The position numbers were made by a program, and so were the translations under genes. Shown here piece by piece: positions 14,516-20,508 of a stretch of 20,508 nt of DNA. Every line of letters begins with the position of its first letter. Position 1 is the first letter of the stretch. A model generated the notes under the pieces. It did not search any database, was not told where the DNA came from, and saw only the letters and a program-made list of their open reading frames with translations. Source of the DNA: Olsenella urininfantis (GTDB lineage: Bacteria; Actinomycetota; Coriobacteriia; Coriobacteriales; Atopobiaceae); NCBI RefSeq assembly GCF_900155635.1, contig NZ_LT732540.1, positions 717,893 to 738,400 on the forward strand. The letters are read 5' to 3'.

Positions 14516-14552
14516 GCGGGCGGCGGGGGGACCATCTTCGCCCGCCGCCCGC
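14516..14552 (+). other. Perfect GC hairpin between pyrC and pyrK
   Basis: GCGGGCGGCGGG (14516-14527) and its exact complement (14541-14552) form a 12-pair stem with a 13-base loop. No T run follows, so it is not a standard intrinsic terminator. It lies in the only sizeable gap inside the operon and may stabilise or process the mRNA, or pause polymerase. Confidence 0.7.
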
Positions 14553-14579
14553 GCACGGCAAGAGAAAGGCGGCTCCGTG

Positions 14580-15368
14580 ATGGCGAGCGCGCGCAACGAG
14601 CTGCATGAGTTCGAGGTTCTACGCAACGAGGAGCTTGCCCAGGGCATCTGGCGCCTCGTGCTGCATGCGCCTCGGCTTTCCGAGGGCATTCGTCCCGGGC
14701 AGTTCATGAACCTCGAGGTTCCGGGAGACAACAGCCACATCCTGCGCATACCCCTCTCCTTCTCGCGTGCGGACGCAGGGGCGGGCGTCGTGGAGCTCGT
14801 CTATGCCGTGGTGGGGGAGGGCACCAGGAGGCTTTCCCAGATGGGCCCCGGTGCGGTCTCGACGCTCGTGGGCCCGGCCGGCCATGGTTGGAGGCTGCCT
14901 TCGGCAGGGCCTGTGCTTCTCGTTGCCGGCGGCGTCGGGGCTCCCCCCGTGATCGCCGCCGCGGAGATGCTCTCCCTCGCCGGACTGGAGTTCGATGCAA
15001 TCTTTGGCGCCCAGACGGCGGCAAGGCTCTGGGGGCCCGAGCGCGCCCATGACCTGGGGGCACGCAGGGTGGCGATCACGACGGACGACGGCACGGCGGG
15101 CGTCAGGGGATTCACCACCCAGGCCATGGAGCGGCTCTTGGCAACGGAGGAATATGCTCAGGTCATGACCTGCGGACCCCTTCCCATGATGGCGGGGGTG
15201 GTGAGGCTTGCCCAGGCCTCGGGCCTCTCCTGCCAGGTCTCGATGGAGCGCATGATGGGTTGTGGCTTCGGGGCCTGCAACTGCTGCAACATTGCTGCCG
15301 CGCACGGGGGCTACAAGTCCTGCTGCATGGATGGCCCTGTGTTCGGGGCGGAGGAGCTGGCATGGTAG
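14580..15368 (+). CDS. pyrK: Dihydroorotate dehydrogenase electron transfer subunit
   Basis: A 262-residue FAD and [2Fe-2S] protein that passes electrons from the PyrD class 1B subunit to NAD. ATG 14580 follows AAAGGCGG. The FAD-binding segment appears as LRIPLS (55-60), the nucleotide-binding turn as VAGGVGAPP (115-123), and TCGPLPMM (197-204) is a conserved loop. Cluster ligands are C228, C233, C236 and C249 (C-x4-C-x2-C, then C-x-D-G-P-V-F); two extra Cys, C235 and C248, sit next to ligands. It should form a heterotetramer with the adjacent PyrD, whose start overlaps its stop by 7 bases. Confidence 0.95.
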   Translation: MASARNELHEFEVLRNEELAQGIWRLVLHAPRLSEGIRPGQFMNLEVPGDNSHILRIPLSFSRADAGAGVVELVYAVVGEGTRRLSQMGPGAVSTLVGPAGHGWRLPSAGPVLLVAGGVGAPPVIAAAEMLSLAGLEFDAIFGAQTAARLWGPERAHDLGARRVAITTDDGTAGVRGFTTQAMERLLATEEYAQVMTCGPLPMMAGVVRLAQASGLSCQVSMERMMGCGFGACNCCNIAAAHGGYKSCCMDGPVFGAEELAW

Positions 15369-16291
15369 GGAAGAGCGTGAGCATGGCCGTCAGCCTGGGT
15401 GGCATCCAGATGAAGAACCCTCTCAACACGGCCTCTGGAACCTTCGGCTATGGCTGGCAGTTCGAGAGCTTCTTCGACGTTTCCCAGCTGGGGGCAATTA
15501 CCACCAAGGGATGCTCCGCCGAGCCCTGGGAGGGAAACCCCGCGCCGCGACTGGCCGAGCTGCCCTCGACAATCATGAACTCCGTGGGCCTGCAGAACCC
15601 CGGTGTGGCCAGCTTCGCGAGACAGTCCGGCCCCTACCTCTCCAAGCTCGACGAGAGGGGATGTGCGGTCATCTGTCAGGTGGCGGGCCATTCCATCGAG
15701 GAGTACGTGCGCGCCGTGGAGCTCTACGAGGAGCTCGCGCCCTTCGCCTCGGGTCTCGAGCTCAACATCAGCTGCCCCAACGTCTCGGCTGGCGGGGCGG
15801 CCATGGGCGCGACGCCAGCCGCCGCGGCGGAGGTCATGCGCGCCGTCAGGGGCCGCACGCGCCTGCCGCTGGTGGTGAAGATGGCCCCGCACGACGTGGC
15901 GGAGATAGCCCGAGCGCTCGAGTCGGAGGGGGCGGATGCGCTCTCCCTCATAAACACCATTCCCGGCATGGCAATAGACGTGCGCACCAGGCGCAGCCGC
16001 GTCTCCCGTCCCACCGCGGGCGTGTCGGGCCCTGCCATCCATGCCATTGCCGTGCGCATGGTCTGGGAGGCCCATCAGGCGGTCAGGATTCCCCTGTGCG
16101 GCATCGGAGGGGTGACGAGCGGGGCAGACGCGGCGGAGTTCATCCTCGCCGGGGCCACCGCGGTGTCCATTGGCACGGCAAACCTCACCAACCCGGACTG
16201 CGCCCCCCGCATCCTCGCGGAGCTGCAAGATTGGGTGGCATCCCAGGGAGTCAACGACGTCAACGACCTGATTGGAGCCTTCGAATGCTAA
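15362..16291 (+). CDS. pyrD: Dihydroorotate dehydrogenase, class 1B catalytic subunit
   Basis: A 309-residue FMN enzyme oxidising dihydroorotate to orotate. ATG 15362 lies inside the end of pyrK; the in-frame sequence upstream is a pyrK shadow. ASGTFGYG (24-31), K48 in TTKG, NSVGLQNPG (73-81) and the catalytic C138 in LNISCPNVSAGG (133-144) identify class 1, and the Cys (not Ser) base together with a pyrK partner makes it class 1B. GGVTSGADAAEFILAGA near the C-terminus is the FMN phosphate site. It works in the cytosol with NAD as final acceptor through PyrK. It overlaps pyrF by 7 bases. Confidence 0.97.
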   Translation: MVGKSVSMAVSLGGIQMKNPLNTASGTFGYGWQFESFFDVSQLGAITTKGCSAEPWEGNPAPRLAELPSTIMNSVGLQNPGVASFARQSGPYLSKLDERGCAVICQVAGHSIEEYVRAVELYEELAPFASGLELNISCPNVSAGGAAMGATPAAAAEVMRAVRGRTRLPLVVKMAPHDVAEIARALESEGADALSLINTIPGMAIDVRTRRSRVSRPTAGVSGPAIHAIAVRMVWEAHQAVRIPLCGIGGVTSGADAAEFILAGATAVSIGTANLTNPDCAPRILAELQDWVASQGVNDVNDLIGAFEC

Positions 16292-17010
16292 GCGAAGACC
16301 GTGCGCGCGAGTCAGTCATCATCGCCCTGGACTGCGCGAGGGATGAGGCTATCTCCCTTGCGGATTCCCTTTCCGGCAGGGCTTGCTGGGTCAAGGTGGG
16401 CATGACGCTCTTCTATGCCGAGGGACCCTCCATCGTCTCCGAGATGCACAGGCGCGGCCTCAAGGTGTTCCTCGACCTCAAGCTGCACGACATCCCCTTC
16501 CAGGTGAGGGGGGCCGCGCGCTCGGCCTCGCTTGCGGGGGCTGACATCCTCTCCATCCATGGCATGGGTTCCGCAGAGATGGTGGCACAGGCCCGTGCCG
16601 GCGTCGAGGAGGCGGCAGGGCATCGAGCGGGACAGAGGACGCGCCTGGTCGCCATCTCGGTTCTCACCAGCATGAGCCAGGAGTCCCTTGAGGAGATAGG
16701 CGTCACCCTTCCCCTGGAGGAGGAGGTTGCGCGGCTTGCCGCCCTTTCCGTTGGCGCAGGCTCCGACGGCATCGTCTGCTCTCCGCGGGAGGCGTCCGAT
16801 ATGCGCTGCAGGTTGGGGGAGGCGGCGCTCATCGTCACCCCAGGGGTGCGTCCCGCAGGCTCCGAGCTTGGCGACCAGAGGCGCGTGTCAACGCCCGCCT
16901 CAGCCATCGCCGCCGGGGCTTCGATGCTGGTGTTGGGCCGCCCCATCACCAGGGCGCAGGATCCCGCAGGGGCCTTCGAGGGTATCGTCCGGGAGCTCGT
17001 GGAGGGCTAG
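16285..17010 (+). CDS. pyrF: Orotidine 5'-phosphate decarboxylase
   Basis: A 241-residue type I OMP decarboxylase, which makes UMP. ATG 16285 lies inside the end of pyrD. The catalytic D-x-K-x-x-D is FLDLKLHDIP (62-71; D64, K66, D69). VIIALDCARD (11-20), KVGMTLFYAEGP (37-48), VTPGVRP and LVLGRPITRA complete the barrel signatures. It is the last gene of the operon. pyrE, which would supply its substrate orotidine monophosphate, is not in the window and must lie elsewhere. A 188-base gap to mihF has no clear terminator. Confidence 0.96.
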   Translation: MLSEDRARESVIIALDCARDEAISLADSLSGRACWVKVGMTLFYAEGPSIVSEMHRRGLKVFLDLKLHDIPFQVRGAARSASLAGADILSIHGMGSAEMVAQARAGVEEAAGHRAGQRTRLVAISVLTSMSQESLEEIGVTLPLEEEVARLAALSVGAGSDGIVCSPREASDMRCRLGEAALIVTPGVRPAGSELGDQRRVSTPASAIAAGASMLVLGRPITRAQDPAGAFEGIVRELVEG

Positions 17011-17141
17011 GGGCAGGCCTTCTACGTGCGCTTTCTTGGTCCGTTTTGTGTAGATACCTACCACTAGCAGCGAAAAGTCGCCGTGAGTACTTGTAAAAGC
17101 AAGTACAAATTGGCAAACTAGGTGCGTGCGCGCCGATGACC

Positions 17142-17150
17142 TGCTATTAT
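17142..17150 (+). promoter_or_regulatory. Extended -10 promoter for mihF
   Basis: TGCTATTAT is an extended -10 (TG, one base, TATTAT). No good -35 lies 16-18 bases upstream, which is tolerated with an extended -10. Transcription would start near 17157, about 42 bases before mihF. It lies in the most AT-rich gap of the window. Confidence 0.55.
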
Positions 17151-17198
17151 TCTGCGGCGCAAGGAACCAAATCTGTAATTCAACTGTTTGGAGGAACC

Positions 17199-17507
17199 AT
17201 GGCACTACCTCAGCTTACCGACGAGCAGCGCAAGGCAGCCCTCGAGAAGGCCGCGGCCGCCCGTCACGAGCGCGCCGAGCTCCGAGACAAGATCAAGAAG
17301 GGCGAGACCACCCTCCAGGATGTTCTCGACTCCGAGGATCCCATCGCGAGCCGCATGAAGGTTTCTGCCCTCATCGAGTCCCTCCCTGGCTACGGCAAGG
17401 CCAAGGCTGCCAAGATCATGGACGAGCTGGGCATCTCTGCCACCCGTCGCGTCAAGGGCCTTGGCGCCCGCCAGCGCGAGCAGCTCATCGAGGCGCTCTC
17501 CAAGTAG
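17199..17507 (+). CDS. mihF: Integration host factor, actinobacterial type (mIHF)
   Basis: A 102-residue basic DNA-binding protein. ATG 17199 follows GGAGGA by three bases and gives the N-terminus MALPQLTDEQRKAALEKAA; an upstream ATG at 17136 has no ribosome site. The first half (about 10-45) is a long charged helix. The second half, SRMKVSALIESLPGYGKAKA and RRVKGLGARQREQL (about 50-100), contains the helix-hairpin-helix-like DNA-binding signature of mycobacterial and streptomycete mIHF. It bends DNA, compacts the nucleoid and is unrelated to the HU-like IHF of enterobacteria. In actinobacteria the gene typically precedes gmk, as here. It is strong support for an actinobacterial host. Confidence 0.95.
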   Translation: MALPQLTDEQRKAALEKAAAARHERAELRDKIKKGETTLQDVLDSEDPIASRMKVSALIESLPGYGKAKAAKIMDELGISATRRVKGLGARQREQLIEALSK

Positions 17508-18100
17508 TGCCTAGCTACCCTCGACTCTTCGTCGTATCCGGACCGTCGGGCGCGGGGAAGGGCACGCTTCTCTCCTTGCTAAGGAAGCGGCGTCCCGACC
17601 TTGGCCTGACGGTCTCGGCTACCACGAGGTCGCCACGCCCAGGCGAGACCGATGGCGTCTCGTACCACTTCCTCTCCGAGGAAGAGTTCTCTGCCCGCCT
17701 CGAGCGCGGTGAGTTCCTCGAGTGGGCTGACGTCCACGGGCATCGCTACGGAACGCTGCGCTCGGAGGTGGACGCCCGCCTTGCCGCTGGCGTGTCTGTC
17801 GTTCTGGAGATAGACCCGCAGGGGGCCTTTCACGTGCGGGAGGTTTACCCTGAGGCCGTGCTCGTCTTCATCGAGCCGCCGTCCCTGGAGATTCTCGAGG
17901 AGCGGCTGCGGGCGCGCGGCACCGAGGAAGAGGCACAGATCGAGCTGCGCATGAAGAACGCGCTCCACGAGATGGAACTGGCGGGGCGCTATGACGTGCG
18001 CGTGGTCAATGACGAGCTTGCCCGAGCCACCGACGAGCTGGCCCAGCTGTTTGAACGCTATGAGATGGATGGAGGTAACTCCCACAATGGCAGTTACTAA
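17507..18100 (+). CDS. gmk: Guanylate kinase
   Basis: A 197-residue kinase phosphorylating GMP to GDP with ATP. I start it at GTG 17507, which shares its first base with the mihF stop (TAGTG) and leads at once into LFVVSGPSGAGKGT (P-loop at 12-20). The long open frame upstream is a mihF shadow. GMP-binding and lid features follow: SATTRSPRPGETDGVSYHF, EFLEWADVHGHRYGT and LEIDPQGA. No independent ribosome site is clear, so translation probably depends on coupling to mihF. rpoZ begins within 14 bases of the end, in the usual gmk-rpoZ pairing. Confidence 0.95.
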   Translation: MPSYPRLFVVSGPSGAGKGTLLSLLRKRRPDLGLTVSATTRSPRPGETDGVSYHFLSEEEFSARLERGEFLEWADVHGHRYGTLRSEVDARLAAGVSVVLEIDPQGAFHVREVYPEAVLVFIEPPSLEILEERLRARGTEEEAQIELRMKNALHEMELAGRYDVRVVNDELARATDELAQLFERYEMDGGNSHNGSY

Positions 18101-18380
18101 GCCCGAGATCGACAACCTTCTTACGCAGACCGAGCAGAACCCCTTCCTGCTCTGCACCGTCGCATCCAAGCGCGCCTGCGACATCAACAACATGGTTCGC
18201 GGCCAGCACCTCCGCGTGACCGCCATCCAGGACGTGGACGACATCACCCCCGTCGTCTCTGGCGAGGACCCCGTCTCCATCGCCATGGAGGAGATCGAGA
18301 GCGGCACCCTGAGCTTCGTCAAGGACGAGTTCGACCGCGAGATCAAGGGCTCCAACGAGCGCGTGGAGCACAACCTCTAA
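18087..18380 (+). CDS. rpoZ: RNA polymerase omega subunit
   Basis: A 97-residue subunit that helps assemble and stabilise the beta' subunit of RNA polymerase. ATG 18087 gives MAVTKPEIDNLLTQTEQNPFLLCTVASKRACDINNM, broken here into the family parts PEIDNLL, NPFLL and ASKRACDIN. GGAGG lies 11 bases upstream; ATG 18069 in frame would add six residues but has no ribosome site. The C-terminus is acidic (EDPVSIAMEEIESG), normal for the family. The start overlaps gmk by 14 bases and thiI starts two bases after its stop. Confidence 0.92.
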   Translation: MAVTKPEIDNLLTQTEQNPFLLCTVASKRACDINNMVRGQHLRVTAIQDVDDITPVVSGEDPVSIAMEEIESGTLSFVKDEFDREIKGSNERVEHNL

Positions 18381-18381
18381 G

Positions 18382-19626
18382 ATGGCTAGCAGAGTCTGCT
18401 TCGTTCATTATCACGAGATCGGCCTCAAGGGAAAGAATCGCTCGACCTTCGAGAACCAGCTCGTGACCAACCTGCGGCGTGCGCTTCGTCGATTTCCCGT
18501 GAGGGACGTCCGCCGCATCTCCGGCCACATCCTCGTGAGCCTTGAGGACGGCTACGCAACCGAGGAGCTTGCGCGCGCCATCTCCTGCGTTCCCGGCGTG
18601 GCTAGGGTCTCTCTTGCCTACGTTTGTGACCTGGACGAGCGGGAGTACTGTGGCGCTGCCGTGAGGGCCCTTGGCGAGGCGGGTGAGTTCGACAGCTTCA
18701 AGGTGCACGCGCATCGCTCGTCCACCGACTACGAGCTGCATTCGCTTGACATTAACCGTCTCGTGGGGGACGCGCTCTGCCGCAGCTTCCCCGAGAAGAA
18801 GGTCAGGATGCACTCCCCGGACGTGACGGTCTACGTCACCGTGGTCCAGGGGCATGTCTATGTGTATGCCGCCTCCATCGTGGGAGCGGGCGGCCTTCCC
18901 GTGGGCACGGCGGGCAAGGTGGTCACGCTGCTGTCCAGCGGCTTTGACTCTCCCGTTGCCACCTGGATGGTGGGCAGGCGTGGGGCGACCTGCGTCCCCG
19001 TGCATTTCTCGGGCCGCCCCATGACGGCGGACACCAGCGAGTACCTCTGCCGGGACATAGTTGACGCGCTGGAGCCCGCGGGCCTCGTTGGCCGTCTGTA
19101 CGTGGTGCCTTTCGGCGAGCGCCAGCGCGAGATCTCGCTTGCCGTGCCCCAGAGCCTGCGCATCATCACCTATCGGCGCGTCATGTTCGCCGTCTCCGAG
19201 CGCATCGCGCGCCTTGAGGGGGCAAAGGCCATCGTCACGGGTGAGTCTCTGGGGCAGGTCGCCTCGCAGACGCTCGACAACATCGCCGCCGTCAACGAGA
19301 TGGCAACCCTGCCGGTTCTCCGTCCCCTCATTGGGTCAGACAAGCAGGAGATCATGCGTCGTGCCGAGCAGATCGGCACCTACGACATCAGCTGCCAGGC
19401 GGCAGATGACTGCTGCACCCTCTTCATGCCCCGTAGGCCAGAGACGCACGCCCGCCTCGATCAGGTGCATGAGGCATGGGAGAGCTTCGATCACGATGGC
19501 ATGATTGACGACCTCGTGAGCAGCGTCGAGTACGTGGACTTCGACCAGTGCGCCTCCTACCACGCCCCAAGGTCGCTCAGCGCGCGTCATCGCGAGCTTG
19601 CGCCCGCGGAGTGGGCGGCTCGCTAG
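18382..19626 (+). CDS. thiI: tRNA 4-thiouridine synthase ThiI (no rhodanese domain)
   Basis: A 414-residue enzyme that activates U8 of tRNA with ATP for sulfur insertion, and in many bacteria also supplies sulfur for thiazole synthesis. ATG 18382 is one base after the rpoZ stop. An N-terminal ferredoxin-like domain (about 1-60) and THUMP (about 60-165) precede the adenylation domain. The PP-loop reads LLSSGFDSPVA (183-193), where most family members have SGGxDS. VTGESLGQVASQT (285-297), VLRPLIGSDKQEI (312-324) and DDCCTLFMP (342-350) with C344 are conserved. It ends soon after, so the C-terminal rhodanese domain of enterobacterial ThiI is missing, as in many Gram-positive bacteria; sulfur may come straight from a cysteine desulfurase. 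Confidence 0.93.
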   Translation: MASRVCFVHYHEIGLKGKNRSTFENQLVTNLRRALRRFPVRDVRRISGHILVSLEDGYATEELARAISCVPGVARVSLAYVCDLDEREYCGAAVRALGEAGEFDSFKVHAHRSSTDYELHSLDINRLVGDALCRSFPEKKVRMHSPDVTVYVTVVQGHVYVYAASIVGAGGLPVGTAGKVVTLLSSGFDSPVATWMVGRRGATCVPVHFSGRPMTADTSEYLCRDIVDALEPAGLVGRLYVVPFGERQREISLAVPQSLRIITYRRVMFAVSERIARLEGAKAIVTGESLGQVASQTLDNIAAVNEMATLPVLRPLIGSDKQEIMRRAEQIGTYDISCQAADDCCTLFMPRRPETHARLDQVHEAWESFDHDGMIDDLVSSVEYVDFDQCASYHAPRSLSARHRELAPAEWAAR

Positions 19627-19652
19627 GCCAGCCACCGTCCCTTGTTCTTGCC

Positions 19653-19676
19653 GGGGCCCTGCGGGCCCCTCTTTTT
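19653..19676 (+). terminator. Rho-independent terminator after thiI
   Basis: GGGGCCC (19653-19659) pairs with GGGCCCC (19663-19669) around a TGC loop, followed by TCTTTTT. It ends the mihF-gmk-rpoZ-thiI unit just before the palindrome. Confidence 0.88.
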
Positions 19677-19678
19677 CG

Positions 19679-19714
19679 CTCACACATTAGACAGGTACCT
19701 GTCTAATGTGTGAG
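19679..19714. promoter_or_regulatory. 36-base perfect palindrome, likely MarR operator O1
   Basis: The left half CTCACACATTAGACAGGT is followed directly by its exact reverse complement, centred at 19696/19697, with no spacer. The core ACAGGTACCTGT recurs nearer the marR start. Perfect symmetry with a TTAGACAGG arm is typical of MarR-family sites, but the length is greater than usual. Confidence 0.75.
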
Positions 19715-19750
19715 TCAAGTGTAGAAGCGCGGGCGGAGGGACTTTTTCCG

Positions 19751-19777
19751 TTGGCGCGGCAATGGTGCTGGTAAGCT
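19751..19777 (+). promoter_or_regulatory. Possible marR promoter
   Basis: TTGGCG (19751-19756) and an extended -10 TGGTAAGCT (19769-19777) with a short 15-base spacer. It lies between the two palindromes, so a bound regulator could block it. Confidence 0.4.
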
Positions 19778-19789
19778 GGATGCATAAAG

Positions 19790-19803
19790 AACAGGTACCT
19801 GTT
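19790..19803. promoter_or_regulatory. Second palindrome, likely MarR operator O2
   Basis: AACAGGTACCTGTT is a perfect 14-base palindrome. Its right flank (ACCTGTTTAATATGT) matches the right arm of the 36-base palindrome at most positions; the left flank is less like it. It lies just downstream of the possible -10, where a repressor would block transcription. Confidence 0.7.
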
Positions 19804-19832
19804 TAATATGTCGGAAGGGCCGACGCGAGGTG

Positions 19833-19840
19833 CCTGTCTA
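19833..19840. promoter_or_regulatory. Operator half-site
   Basis: CCTGTCTA equals the inner part of one arm of the 36-base palindrome. It overlaps the region just upstream of the marR ribosome site (AGAGAGG at 19840-19846), so it may add to autoregulation or be chance. Confidence 0.35.
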
Positions 19841-19852
19841 GAGAGGTTTTCC

Positions 19853-20508
19853 ATGTCTGAGTTCGAAGTCAAAGAGGCTGAAAAGACCCTGGATTCCGTT
19901 GGGAGCCCCGAGGGCAGTGCCCCCGAGGCAGCTCCCGAGGAGATGTCCCTGGTGCAGAAGGTCGGCCGTCTCGCCCGCCTGATGCACCGCTACACCAAGC
20001 TCCAGGCAGAGGCGCACGGTGGCTTTGGCGACCCGCTGCGCGGCCAGGGCCGCGTCCTTGCCCTGCTCAAGGCAAAGCCCGAGACCAGCCAGAAGGAGCT
20101 CTGCTTCCTGCTTGGGATGCGTCAGCAGTCCCTTTCGGAGCTACTTGCCAAGCTCGAGGAGAAGGGCTTCATCGAGAGGCAGAAGAGCGAGGAGGATGGT
20201 CGCGTCACCGTGGTCCGCATCACCGAGGACGGCATCTCCGCGGCCCCCGACCCCAACGTGATGGACCCCGATGAGGATGTCTTCGCCGGGGTGGCAGACG
20301 ACGAGCGCGACGCCTTCGTTGCCACCGTTGACAGGGTGAGCGAGTCTCTCAAGGAGAAGCTCCTTGCCATGGGCGATGACCCTGATGCGCCCAACAGGCC
20401 CAAGTCCGACGACCGTGGCCCGCGCATGGGCCACGGCGGGCGAGACTTCAAGGGCGGCCAGCGCGGCGGCTTCCGCGGCGGCGACCGTGGCGGCTTCCGC
20501 GCAGACCG
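19853..20508 (+). CDS. MarR-family transcriptional regulator with Gly/Arg-rich tail (3' truncated)
   Basis: ATG 19853 follows AGAGAGG by six bases; 218 codons are visible and the frame is open at the window end. Residues 1-35 are acidic and Pro/Ala/Glu-rich, probably disordered. The winged helix-turn-helix spans about 60-125: GQGRVLALLKAKPETSQKEL, LLGMRQQSLSELLAKLEEKGFIER (in parts) and a wing with EEDGRVTVVRITEDG. A helical dimer segment follows (DDERDAFVATVDRVSESLKEKLLAM). From about residue 182 the protein becomes basic and Gly-rich, with repeats FKGGQRGGFRGGDRGGFR. Such a tail is rare in MarR proteins and may bind nucleic acid or mediate contacts. The ligand is unknown. The upstream palindromes suggest autorepression. 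Confidence 0.88.
   Translation, partial: MSEFEVKEAEKTLDSVGSPEGSAPEAAPEEMSLVQKVGRLARLMHRYTKLQAEAHGGFGDPLRGQGRVLALLKAKPETSQKELCFLLGMRQQSLSELLAKLEEKGFIERQKSEEDGRVTVVRITEDGISAAPDPNVMDPDEDVFAGVADDERDAFVATVDRVSESLKEKLLAMGDDPDAPNRPKSDDRGPRMGHGGRDFKGGQRGGFRGGDRGGFRAD

Noticed and set aside
17087..17106. Hairpin GTACTTG/CAAGTAC as terminator after pyrF
   Set aside because: Only seven pairs, AT-rich, and followed by AAATTGG rather than T, so it does not look like an intrinsic terminator.
17136..17198. Upstream ATG extending mihF by 21 residues
   Set aside because: It lies before the extended -10 box end and has no ribosome site, whereas ATG 17199 has GGAGGA.
19679..19803. Palindromes as insertion sequence ends or a CRISPR-like repeat
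   Set aside because: There are only two unequal copies, no transposase and no regular spacers; the position before marR explains them better.

Overview
All recognisable genes lie on the + strand of a GC-rich chromosome. The host looks like a member of the Actinomycetota, most likely Coriobacteriia (an Olsenella/Atopobium-like lineage). The reasons are an actinobacterial-type integration host factor (mIHF) gene directly upstream of gmk and rpoZ, a pyrR-led pyrimidine operon with a PyrK/PyrD class 1B pair, frequent GTG/TTG starts and tightly overlapping genes. The family-level placement is inference; no rRNA or other taxonomic marker is present.

Region 1 (1-5196) is the right end of a tailed-phage prophage in late-gene order: a 5'-truncated tail protein, a baseplate/hub-like protein, a small OB-fold-like protein, a tail fibre, a holin, a 33-residue acidic ORF, a CHAP endolysin with peptidoglycan-binding repeats, and a 62-residue unknown. 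Most neighbours overlap by a few bases, and a strong terminator closes the module. The 378-base gap that follows (5155-5532) holds that terminator, a structured stretch ending in a second terminator, a possible promoter and an inverted repeat. The right attachment junction is probably here.

Region 2 (5533-11516) is a surface-polysaccharide cluster. A Wzm-type permease and a short Wzt-type ATPase form an ABC-2 glycan exporter. Four family-2 glycosyltransferases follow, in the order A-B-A'-B', which suggests duplication of a two-gene module. They would build a glycan on a carrier inside the cell for export by Wzm/Wzt.

Region 3 (11558-17010) is the de novo pyrimidine operon pyrR-pyrB-pyrC-pyrK-pyrD-pyrF. 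It has a clear promoter (TTGCCA, 17 bases, TACACT) and a leader ending in a long hairpin plus seven T, as expected for transcription attenuation. pyrE and the carbamoyl-phosphate synthase genes are not in the window.

Region 4 (17145-19676) is a housekeeping block, mihF-gmk-rpoZ-thiI (nucleoid protein, guanylate kinase, RNA polymerase omega, tRNA 4-thiouridine synthase), closed by a terminator.

Region 5 (19679-20508) holds a 36-base perfect palindrome, a second related palindrome and a half-site in front of a MarR-family regulator that is cut by the window end. The regulator carries an unusual Gly/Arg-rich C-terminal tail. The most unusual signals in the window are this regulator with its operators, the duplicated glycosyltransferase module, the pyr leader and the unexplained structured region at the prophage junction.
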